From: Micromussa lordhowensis
Lineage: Eukaryota; Cnidaria; Anthozoa; Scleractinia; Lobophylliidae
Assembly: GCA_964020085.1 (NCBI GenBank)
Contig: OZ026604.1
Location: 28,790,118 to 28,854,117, forward strand
Reading direction: 5' to 3'
DNA: 64,000 nucleotides
The notes under the pieces are model-generated. The model worked only from the letters and a program-made list of their open reading frames with translations, was not told the origin of the DNA and searched no databases. The translations under genes were made by a program, and so were the position numbers. This document shows, one piece after another, positions 21,961-31,404 of the stretch (position 1 is its first letter; each line of letters begins with the position of its first letter).

Positions 21961-24900
21961 TCAAGGAACATAGTCTCTAAATCGTGCCGGCTTCCGCACA
22001 ACACGTCCACTGGATGTTCTCACTTCCGGGAGACTGGGCTGTACACCTGCGGAAGAGGCTCCCGCCGTTTCACAAGGTTTCCCAATCTGTTGTGGTTCTT
22101 CCGGTTCAGCATCTGGAGATCCTGCACTTGGATCTTCTGCTTGCAACTCGGGTTCTAGGTCCAGCTCTGGCTCATCAGGTATCTCAACTCTATTGGGACT
22201 TGTCACTCTACGCAGGTGTCTGCGGTTTCTACGCATCACGCTAGATGGTGTCTGGATGACATATGACCTAGGAGTATAGCTTCTTGCAATGACTTTTCCA
22301 GGCGTCTTCCATCCCTTTTGTTGATCGAGCTTAACACTGACTACGTCCCCTGGCTGTAGGTCAGGAAGTGACTTCACTCCATGCCTCTTATCAAAGTATT
22401 GACGGTAGGTAGTTTTGGCTTTCTCATCCTTGCTGGTAACAGCTTCTTGGTTTGGGAAGATCGGCTTCAAGTTGGATTCCAATGTAGGTAAAAGGGTGCG
22501 AATTTCTCTTCCCATCATCAGCTGACAAGGGCTTACACCTGTGGCTGTATGGGGCGTTGCTCTATAGGACAGGAGCGCGAGAAAGTGATCATGCTGCCTC
22601 AGTATCTTTTTGGCTATGCGAACTCAACTTTCAGCTTCTCCATTCGCTTGTGGGTAATGAGGGCTAGTAGTGGTATGCTTGAAGTCATACTCCTGGCTAA
22701 ACTTGCGGAACTGATCGGAGGAGAATTGTGGTCCGTTGTCACTCACGATTTCGTCTGGTACTCCCCATCTGGCAAATATGTCTTTGAGCTTATTGATTAC
22801 AGCATTGCTGGTGGTACTGGACATGTAAGCAATCTCTGGAAATCTTGAATAATAGTCAATAACCACGAGAAACTGTTTTCCCTCATGTTCACACAAGTCT
22901 GCACCAATCTTCTGCCATACCCTTTCTGGAAGAGGTGTAGTGATGAGTGGTTCTTTTCTCTGACTGGGTAGATTCTCTTGACAAAATTCACAATTTGAAA
23001 CTTTACTTTGAATGTCACGGCTAATACCAGGCCACCAAACTGACATTTTGGCTCTTTCGCGACATTTGGTCACGCCCTGATGACCATCATGGATACGTTC
23101 CAATACTTCAGACTGCATAGCGGAAGGTATTACTAGACGGCTGTGATAGATGATCTTGCCATCTGCTACTGAGAGATCGCTGCGGACTGCATGGTTTGGA
23201 CGGATTTGCTCGGGTACATCTTTAGCATACTTGGGCCAACCATTAACTGTATAATCAAGAACACGCCGTAGTTGAGGATCAGATGAAGTAGAGTACTTAA
23301 TCTGTTCCAACTTCTCGTGTGATGCTGGACGAACCGTTTCAGCAGCGTCAACATAGGCTTTGACATCATCCTCTGTGTCGGATGTTTGTGAGGGGACTGC
23401 AAGGGGATTTCTTGAGAGAGTATCAGCAACCACTAGTTCCTTTCCAGGCACATGTTCAGCCTTGACCTTAAATCTCATCATGCGCATAAGAAGACGCTGA
23501 CATCTTAAGGGTACTCTATCCAGGTCTTGATGGTTGATCAATGGTACCAGTGGCTTATGATCTGTCATCAGGTCAAATGACTCAAGACCACAAAGGTAAC
23601 GGGAAAATTTCTCACATGCCCACACTGAAGCCAAACACTCCTTTTCGATTTGGGCGTACTTCTTTTCTGAATCGGTCAGAGTACGAGAGGCAAATGCAAC
23701 GGGACGAAGTTGACCACCATGTTTCTGTAGAAGGACACCACCTAAGCCATAACTACTAGCGTCCGCGCTGACCACTGTTGGTTTCTTTACATCGTAGAAG
23801 GCTAGTACGGGTGCTGTGGTTACCATGGCTTTGACCTTCTCGAAGGCTTCCTGTTGGCGATGGGACCAAATCCAGGTACTATCAGATTTCAGCAATTCGC
23901 TCACTGGACTTATCACATGTGACAGGTTTGGTAGGAACCTTCCAAGATAGTTAATCATTCCAAGTACTTGACGCAATTCCTGTACATTCTGTGGTGCAGG
24001 GAGCTCCTGAATTGCTTTAGCTTTCTCTGGGTCTGGGCTAACTCCTTCTTCGCTAATGACGCTTCCAAAGTAGCATATCTTAGGCTTGCGGATTTCACAT
24101 TTCTTCTCATTCAGCTTCAATCCGGACTTTGCAATTGTCTCAAACACTCGCTGAAGTACTGCGTCATGTTCTGCTACAGTTCTCCCATAGACAATGATGT
24201 CATCTTGAATTGCGGCCACACCTTCCTGGTCCTTTAGGAGGTTTGTCATTCGTTTCTGGAAAATCTCTGGCGCTGAGGTTATCCCAAACGGCAGACGGCG
24301 GAAACAGAAACGACCACTGGGTGTGATAAAAGTAGTCAGCCTTGAGCTTTCAGGGTGCAATGGTATTTGCCAATAACCGCTTGAGGCATCCAATTTCGAA
24401 AACACTTTGGCTCCTGCCAGTTTCGGAGCAACATCTTCCAAGGTAGGAAGAATGTACCTTTCTCTCTTAACGGCTTCGTTCAGTTTCCTCAGGTCAACAC
24501 AAATTCTAATTTTCCCATTGGGCTTTACTACAGGAACCATAGGAGCGCACCAGTCGGTTGGTTCTGTAACCTCTTCTATGATGCCTGCTTCCAGCATTCG
24601 ATTTAACTCATCTTTCACTTTGGGAAGTAAAGGAAATGGAATTTTCCTGGCAGTATTAACACAATAGGGCTTTGCACTGTCAGTGAGTTCAATCCTGACT
24701 TGCTCACAGTTCATTAGACCGATATCTCCAAACACATTGGCAGTAAATTCTTCTACACGTTGGACTAGACCCATTTGGCATGCTGCGTGACGACTTAGAA
24801 GGTTGTTTACACAGACTCCTTCAATGACATACATATCAATAAAGTACGGTTTGTTCTTAAGCGAAATTTCCGCTGTAAACTGGCCTTTACACTTAAGCAT

Positions 24901-25890
24901 CCCACCTGGACTAGACAGCACAGCATTCGAAGGCTTTAGCTTGGGACGTTGAGGGAGGGCTTCATCAGTAGATACTGACATTACTGAAATATCGGCGCCT
25001 GTGTCGATTTTGAACTTGATGGGTTTCTTGTTGACATGTAACACAACACTCCACCGCTCTTCAAATTCATCACAAGAACTAACAGCTCCAAGGAAGAATT
25101 CCCGATTGTTTCCTTCCGAATTTGACGTTACTTCTCTCACGGAACGGCAAACAACAGCAAAATGACCTGATTTGTTACATTTCGAACATCTTTTCCCTCT
25201 CGCTGGGCAAATTTCGTCTTGTTTATGTAAGCGATTACACCTTGAGCATGGTTGAACTGGCGGACTATTCTTGGGTTTTTTGTCGCTCATATTACGAACC
25301 GGTCTTCTCGCTGAATGGGGTTTTCCTTTCTTTTGATGTATTTCTCCGAGGTGCTTGGTATCTGACTGGCCTGCAACTTGAACTTTTACCAGCTCGGACT
25401 GACGCGCCATTTGTATCGCAGTGTCGAGATTCAAATCTGACTTCATCTGCAATTTTTGTGAGAGTGATTTATCCAGAATACCAATAACGATTCTGTCTCT
25501 GATTTGCTCATCTCTCTGTGTTCCGAAATCACAATGTTCTGCCAACTCGTACAGATTTCGAATGAAAGCTTCCACCGTTTCCCCTTCTCTTTGCACGCGG
25601 CGATGAAAACATGCTCGCTCGTGAATAATATTTCTCTTCGGTACGAAGTGCTCCTCAAATTTCTCAATGACCTTGGCGTACTTCTTTTCGTCGCCCTCTG
25701 CAAATGTAAACGCTTTGAATACGTGTTCTGCCTCTTTTCCCATGGTGTAGATAAGGGCATTTATCTGAAGAACCTCGTCTTCTTTATTGAGTTTCGTAGC
25801 ATATCTGAACCGCTCAAAACGCTGCTTCCAATCCGGCCACTCGTGCGGCTTAGCAAAGTCGAGCTTCTCTGGCGGGTCAAGCTTCAACAT
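21961..25890 (-). pseudogene. Gypsy Gag-Pol polyprotein with one in-frame stop
   Basis: Single reading frame from ATG 25890 to the stop at 21961, interrupted once by TGA at 22624-22626. In order: a Gag-like domain (first ~200 residues); a CCHC-type knuckle CSKCNKSGHFAVVC; aspartic protease DTGAD; reverse transcriptase with QDDIIVYG; RNase H with DASSYGLGG; an integrase zinc region (H-H-C-C, ending CEFC); and the DDE core with SDNGPQF. The stop falls four codons after the catalytic Glu region of integrase, leaving about 220 codons of the integrase C-terminus downstream in the same frame, ending in a Pro/Glu-rich tail. Everything up to integrase is undisrupted. It is most like 'K02A2.6-like' gypsy proteins common in cnidarian genomes. 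Confidence 0.93.
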
Positions 25891-25951
25891 CTTAGTTCAC
25901 TGGTTCACCGCTTCACTGTTTCACGGCTTCACCGCTTCACCGCTGCCACCA

Positions 25952-26112
25952 TGTCATATTAATGTTACACACAGACTTTGTAGAACAACAACAGTTTAAT
26001 TAATCCAAGTCCTGAGTGTACATTTTACAGAAAACTCTCGGTGACCACGAGGTCTCTCTGAATGAATGTAAAAAACACTGTCCTCGTTCTCATGCGCACT
26101 GACGTCATGACA
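25952..26112 (-). repeat. 5' LTR of gypsy element
   Basis: 161 bp, no difference from the other LTR seen by eye. The adjoining inner sequence begins TGG as a tRNA primer site should. It would carry the promoter for the minus-strand transcript. Confidence 0.92.
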
Positions 26113-26850
26113 GTCATCATTCCTATTATCCAGACCAAGTGTAAAGGCCTACTTCTCCACTATCGAAGCCATGTTGATGCCCGTTACAAACGATCCCTTC
26201 TAATGACTATGTTAAACCCAGCCCACTGTCTCTCATCCTCACCTGACCTATTTACTGAAGAATGTGACAACTTGAAAGGGATCTTCTTAAAACTGAAGTA
26301 CCCAGAGAATCTTATTAATTCCACAATAACTAGATTCATCGAGTCGCGAAATCAACAACAACTTCACGATGTTCAAGCAAATGAGCCCGTTCGAATTATT
26401 ATGCCGTTCAAGGATCAAAGATCAGCCGACGTTGTACGGAGACAGCTGTCCGATCTTGGAAGGAAAATTAACAGCGATCTACGCCCAGTGTTTACAAGCA
26501 GAAAAATTGCCGACGACATCAAAGTAGCAGAGGCCAAACCACCGCTAATAAATCAACAATGCGTTGTCTATAAATTCAAATGTGATCTGTGTGATGCGGA
26601 TTATGTTGGCTATACTCGCCGACACCTTTTTCAACGCATTGAGGAACACAAACACTCTGCTATTGGAAAACACCTGCGTGACGCCCACAATCAGAGAAAC
26701 AAAGATCTTCAGGAACAATTCACCATTCTTAAGTGTAAGATACGCAGTGTAAATACAATTAGAAAGAAAACTTCTCACAACTGGCTTTTAAAAGAAATGT
26801 AAAGAAACCTGAAGGGAGAATTTATGTTATGAGCACTAGACTGCGAGGAG
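26113..26850 (+). mobile_element. Penelope-like element remnant: RT C-terminus and GIY-YIG
   Basis: The open frame runs to the stop near 26800. It begins mid-domain with KGLLLHYRSHVDARYKRSLL and LKYPENLINSTITRF, typical of the PLE region after the RT palm. It then carries CVVYKFKCDLCDADYVGYTRRHLFQRIEEH, split here as CVVYKFKCDLCDADY + VGYTRRH, the Cys-rich linker plus GIY-YIG endonuclease motif. The upstream RT is absent. The apparent start Met lies inside the gypsy LTR and is accidental. With 21500-21664 it forms the PLE copy split by gypsy. Confidence 0.85.
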
Positions 26851-27527
26851 CCTGATACATACTGTTTTTTTTTTTCAGACAGATTGAAACATTAAGAGCA
26901 AATGCCCAGAAAAATCAAACAAAATCAAATTTCTTCGGCAAGGCTAGAAAACTCAAATTCTTTCGTATTTTGCATATAGCTAGCCCCTAGCAAGAATACC
27001 AACACAGGGTGTAGTTTTTTCCTTGAAATAGTTTTGTCTTTCCGAGAAAAACGACACTTATGTAAAGTTAAGTTTGGGCAAATCATTAGGCACAGCTATC
27101 GACCATGCGGTGTGGTTCCTCCCCGGGGTCAATTTCTTTTTGCTTGTTTCCATCTAAAAAAACCCTCTTCGATTCATCACACTGTCAATGCTGTGCTCGT
27201 AATCTTCCAGTTTTGGGTTTAGTTTTCTTTTAGCCGCCCATGTTTACCAAACATTCAATCATGCAGGTCTGTGTGTAGCTTTCAACGTGTTTTTGTTTTC
27301 GCATTTTCTATAAGTTGCTTAACGATGCTTAGGTTTTACAAATCGAACCGACTGTCAGCCATCTTTTTTCACTTTGGTGTTCTTTTTTTTTTCTCCATTT
27401 AACCTCTTTTACGTTCTTTAGCTATACTTGAATCACGAGAATAGAAAACAGGAATTTTTTTTCACTTTGGTGTTCAAATGTGGTGCTTCTCCCGCGGTGT
27501 TTGCATAACAACTTCCGTTATGCACTC
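26851..27527. other. Unassigned intergenic stretch
   Basis: AT-rich, no recognisable coding or inverted-repeat structure apart from T-tracts and a repeated CACTTTGGTGTTC word at 27370 and 27463. Confidence 0.4.
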
Positions 27528-27543
27528 TACAGTCGAACCTGTA

Positions 27544-27576
<33 letters not shown>

Positions 27577-27671
27577 CTCTAGTGCGCACGCTATTCATTG
27601 GTCACGCGCGTGCCACGCCATTTTCAAGCGCGCGCACCGAGTCGAAAACTTAACAAAATATAGAGCTGATG

Positions 27672-29619
27672 TATATAAGGCTGAAAAGCGTTAAAAAGTG
27701 TCAAATTTGGTACAATGACCTAAACGTTTCGGGCTTGGCCCTTCTTCAGTAGGTGATTTTAGCCACGCGATACAAAAATTTGTATGCGTACGTACGCGCG
27801 GAAAGCGCGCGCATGAAACAAATTAGAAAACCATTGTTTTAGCGCGCGTAAGAGTAACACGCGCTAGACACAGTCACAAGAAATTGAAGTTAATGTTCAG
27901 TCCGTTTGGTCGAAGCGTGCCAAGCTTGAAAATTAACCTCATTTCATGCTGCTTACGGCTGATGTTGCTGCCAGAGCACTGTTTTAAGCCGCAGACCATG
28001 ATGTCATCCAGAGAGTGGGAGGCGGAGTTGAAATGTTCAGCTACGGGGAACCCGCGTGATCTGTTCACAATGGACATAAAATCACTATACACTGTGATTC
28101 CCAACAATGGTGGATTACAGGCTCTCTCTCATTTCTTCGACCAACGAGCCAACAAAGAGCCACCTACCCACACGCTTACACGACTGGCTGAGCTTGTCCT
28201 CACTTTAAACGCCTTCTCGTTCAATGGGGAGTACTATCGCCAGATCGGTGGCGTCGCCATGGGAAGCAAGATGGGTCCCAGTTACGCATGTCTGTACGTG
28301 GGCTATATTGAAGAGCAGATTCGCGCGAGTTATACTGGCTTCGTCCCACAGTTGCTCAAACGTTACATTGATGACGTTGTTGGATGCGCGCAGTGCACTC
28401 GCTACGATTTGGAGCAGTACATCGATTACGTATCTAACTTCCACCCAGCTCTCCAGTTCACATCAACCATCAGTGAACTGGAACTACCGTTTCTCGATAT
28501 CACAGTGAGTATTAACGGTGGGAAGCTACAGACATCGGTGCACTACAAGGAAACTGAGTCAGTTTCTTCGACTCCGCAGGATCTGCTCTGATGACGCTGT
28601 TTTCACGAACCGAGCCGCAGAGATGAAGGAATACTTCCGGGCGCGTGGTTACCCTGATGAACTTGTCAACAACAATCTCAGAAAAGTTCCCACCGCGCGT
28701 TCCTCGCTTCTCAAATCAACACCAGCAAGCTCTGATGAAAGCACTAATACCAAAGTCCCGTTGGTATTAACGTATAATCCATTCAACGTCGGCACCATAC
28801 GGATTTTGCTTGACAACTTCAACATCTTGTCCTCCGATCCCGAGGCACGCAGGATTTTCCCCGAACCCCCGCTGGTATCATATCGGCGCGAGCGAAACCT
28901 CGGTGATATCCTTGTACACTCCGCTGATGCCTCGCCGTCTCTCACTGATGCTGGTTCATTGCCCTGCCGACGCCCTCGATGCCAGACGTGCAAGCATATA
29001 ACTCCTCAGACGTTTCTACAAGGGCCGAAGAGCGCACATAACATCCGTGACCACTTCACCTGCCAGTCTGAGAATGTTGTGTATTGCATTTCCTGCCGTC
29101 GATGCAATTGCCTGTACATCGGGGAGACTGGAAGGCGACTACGGGAACGTTTCAGCGAACACCTCCGCAGTATTCGAAACAGATCACGCGGGTTCCCCGT
29201 AGCTGAACATTTCAACTCCGCCTCCCACTCTCTGGATGACATCATGGTCTGCGGCTTAAAACAGTGCTCTGGCAGCAACATCAGCCGTAAGCAGCATGAA
29301 ATGAGGTTAATTTTCAAGCTTGGCACGCTTCGACCAAACGGACTGAACATTAACTTCAATTTCTTGTGACTGTGTCTAGCGCGTGTTACTCTTATGCGCG
29401 CTAAAACAATGGTTTTCTAATTTGTTTCATGCGCGCGCTTTCCGCGCGTACGTACGCATACAAATTTTTGTATCGCGTGGCTAAAATCACCTACTGAAGA
29501 AGGGCCAAGCCCGAAACGTTTAGGTCATTGTACCAAATTTGACACTTTTTAACGCTTTTCAGCCTTATATACGACTATTCGACAGTGTCACGCATCGCAT
29601 GAGTTTTTTTGCTCAATCC
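27672..29619 (+). mobile_element. Foldback Penelope-like element
   Basis: Flanked by the 13-bp direct repeat TATAGAGCTGATG (27659-27671, 29620-29632), taken as target-site duplication. The left arm 27672-28065 is the near-perfect reverse complement of the right arm 29179-29571 (about 393 bp, one mismatch noticed). The right arm carries the end of the GIY-YIG frame and the pseudo-LTR. The left arm is therefore an inverted copy of the 3' end fused to an RT truncated at its 5' side, an arrangement known for PLEs. Confidence 0.9.
28066..29369 (+). pseudogene. PLE reverse transcriptase / GIY-YIG, internally deleted
   Basis: The RT palm is visible from FTMDIKSLYTVIP through GGVAMGSKMGPSYACL to the catalytic RYIDDVV and LPFLDITVS. 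At about 28555-28565 the frame changes between HYKETES and QFLRLRRICSDD. In relatives some 25 residues normally separate these motifs, so a deletion of that order with a frameshift is inferred. The second frame continues through RGYPDELVNNN, the Cys-rich CRRPRCQTC, and the endonuclease core YCISCRRCNCLYIGETGRR, and stops at 29367-29369. The N-terminal RT fingers are missing. Confidence 0.88.
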
Positions 29620-30170
29620 TATAGAGCTGATGACCTTTGCGTTAACTTGGTGTGCGAATATTTTTGTTGGAAGCTCGGTGACCCCCACTTTTTTTTCGGC
29701 AGATCACTTCCTTTTTTAACTCTCTACATTATACTAAAAAACCAAAAAAATCTGTGTGTGGGAAGTTGTAATTATTTGTCATATACTATTAAAAAAGGGT
29801 CGAATTGGTACATGGAGACAGGTGTGCGTGACTTAGAAGTTGTCTTTTTTAAGGCTAATTCTAGCAGATTTAATGACATATGTAGCAAAGATCTATCAAT
29901 TAGGCCTATATAAGCCGTGTTAAACACTCATAGCTTAGAGATGATTCTTCAACTTAAATATATGCCGATAGTAATGAATCCGGCCAGAATCGCCTCGAAT
30001 GACTGAGAATCGTAGAAATGCTATGGTCTGAGCTACGCTTTATCTTGAAAACGAGTTCGGTGACCCCTGATTTTTTTTACGTTTTTTATCTTATCTTATC
30101 ATTTTCTACCGTCAGTCAAAGTTTTAAAAAAATCTGTGTGTGGGAAGTTTTTGGGCGCGAACGTCCTTAA

Positions 30171-30893
30171 GCGGTCACCCACGAGAATGGCTAAGCGATC
30201 GCCTAATACAGGTTACAAGAAAAACAGTTCAAATGCAAGCAGTGGTGAAAAGACATTGGACCTCAACTTAGAAACATTCATTTCCGGCGTTTTAATGATT
30301 TGCGAAATATAAACAAGGAAATCATTTGTTGTACCTCATGTGCTACATTATTTGAAACTGTATGAACAAGTAATTGACACGTTTAACCGTTTAATACAAG
30401 TCAATACAATAGAAAAAGTCCCGTTGGGACTTCGCAAATGGTGACCGCGACCGCTTAACAGAGGTGACCGCCTCTAGAAAGGAGATCGGTGTCATATGTT
30501 CGAGCGGCATTGCTTGTCAAGTGTATGATCGCAGCGTAGCGTCAACTATTAGTTTAATGGCCTATCGACGGCAGAATTACCTTGGCGGCTAGAAAATTAC
30601 CTACCCCACCTCCAGCATTCACATGGAGAAAACGCACCTCAGCTAAACGGGTTACCCGCCTCGGCTTACCGGGCAACCCGCCTCGGTGAGGTACCCCACT
30701 TCACATGTGAACGCGATCAAGAAATCAAGAGATATTGTATGGAGAGATTGCTAACCACACCGAGGCGGGGTACCTCACTTACCCGGGGTCCCCCACCACT
30801 CTGTGAACAGGCCCTACATTAAAAGGGTTTTAAAGCATTTGAGAGAAAATCGTCGGCACGGCAACAACACAACAGAAATAAAGTAGGCAGGTT
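30171..30893. other. Repeat-rich intergenic stretch
   Basis: 30171-30480 contains GCGGTCACCC and GTGACCGCGACCGCTTAAC words, part of the repeat split by the TTAA element. 30640-30800 has the inverted words ACCGAGGCGGGGTACC and GGGCAACCCGCCTCGGTGAG, another dispersed repeat. No gene seen. Confidence 0.5.
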
Positions 30894-31399
30894 TGATTGA
30901 TTGATTGATACCTTTATTTAAACACAGTTAAAAAACATCAGTCTACACAGAAACTTAATTTAAAATTCTCAAAAACTGTTTTACATGTTTGCCGTGTGGG
31001 AGTACTGATCAGAAAACCATTTGTTATAACTTCTCTTAAAGAAAGCTAAGGAATTAGATGTACGTATTTCCTCAGGAAGATTGTTCCATAGAATAGCGCC
31101 ACTGTAACTGAAGCTATGCTTCAGGTAATCAGTTCTTGGTTTTTGGAGTAATAACTTTTTTCACTCCGTGTTTCGAAAATCGTGGTTCGATATTCTTGGG
31201 ACAAACAAATTACAGAGATAAGTTGGGGCGAGATTATTAATGCACTTGTACATTAAATTAGCTTTTTGTTTAGCCCTTCTAGACGCTAAATTGTCCCAAC
31301 CAAGGGAGTTGAGAAGAAGTCTGGAACTAGTATCATAGCTAGATTTAGTGATAACTCTGATAGCACGATTTTGAGGTCTGTCGTAAGTGAACAATTTTT
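30894..31399 (-). mobile_element. CR1/L2-like LINE 3' fragment at the end of PDCD2L
   Basis: The minus-strand frame begins RPQNRAIRVITKSSYDTS and continues NLMYKCINNLAPTYLCNLF, standard C-terminal LINE motifs. After 31161 other frames continue toward a TGAT-repeat 3' tail at 30894-30910. It starts six bases past the PDCD2L stop codon in the same orientation, so it occupies that gene's 3' UTR. Confidence 0.85.
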
Positions 31400-31404
31400 T
31401 TATT
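31398..31404 (-). promoter_or_regulatory. AATAAA hexamer overlapping the PDCD2L stop
   Basis: The coding end reads GAA TAA followed by A residues, so GAATAAA creates a canonical poly(A) signal at the stop itself, just before the LINE fragment. Whether it is used is unknown. Confidence 0.4.

Larger units (their letters stand above)
21670..26112 (-). mobile_element. Ty3/gypsy LTR retrotransposon, near-intact
   Basis: A 4,443-bp element transcribed right to left. The 161-bp LTRs 21670-21830 and 25952-26112 read identical by eye, begin TGTCAT and end ATGACA, and carry a CRE-like TGACGTCA. A primer-binding site beginning TGG follows the 5' LTR at 25951, and a purine tract AAAGAGGGAGA (21831-21841, minus strand) abuts the 3' LTR. 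Identical LTRs plus a perfect GTCAT target duplication mean a recent insertion. One in-frame stop breaks the polyprotein. No envelope-like frame is present. Confidence 0.95.
27548..30166. mobile_element. TTAA-flanked (piggyBac-type) non-autonomous element carrying a PLE
   Basis: The ends GGACGTTCGCGCCCA and TGGGCGCGAACGTCC are exact inverted repeats, flanked on both sides by TTAA (27544-27547 and 30167-30170), the target preference of piggyBac-type transposases. Own sequence is 27548-27658 and about 29633-30166; the middle is a later PLE insertion. No transposase frame is left. It interrupts another repeat whose halves AACCTGTATTAA and GCGGTCACCC abut the two ends. Confidence 0.85.

Noticed and set aside
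26062..26112. Start Met of the 26 kb PLE protein
   Set aside because: Lies in the gypsy LTR; the PLE sequence begins only after the target duplication.
21670..26112. Endogenous retrovirus with envelope
   Set aside because: No third open frame between integrase and the 3' LTR; Gag-Pol only.
27884..28065. Coding sequence upstream of the PLE RT frame
   Set aside because: It is the reverse complement of the GIY-YIG coding arm and only open by chance.
29539..29913. 124-codon open frame right of the PLE
   Set aside because: Spans the PLE end, the target duplication and the TTAA element, so it is a chimera of repeats.
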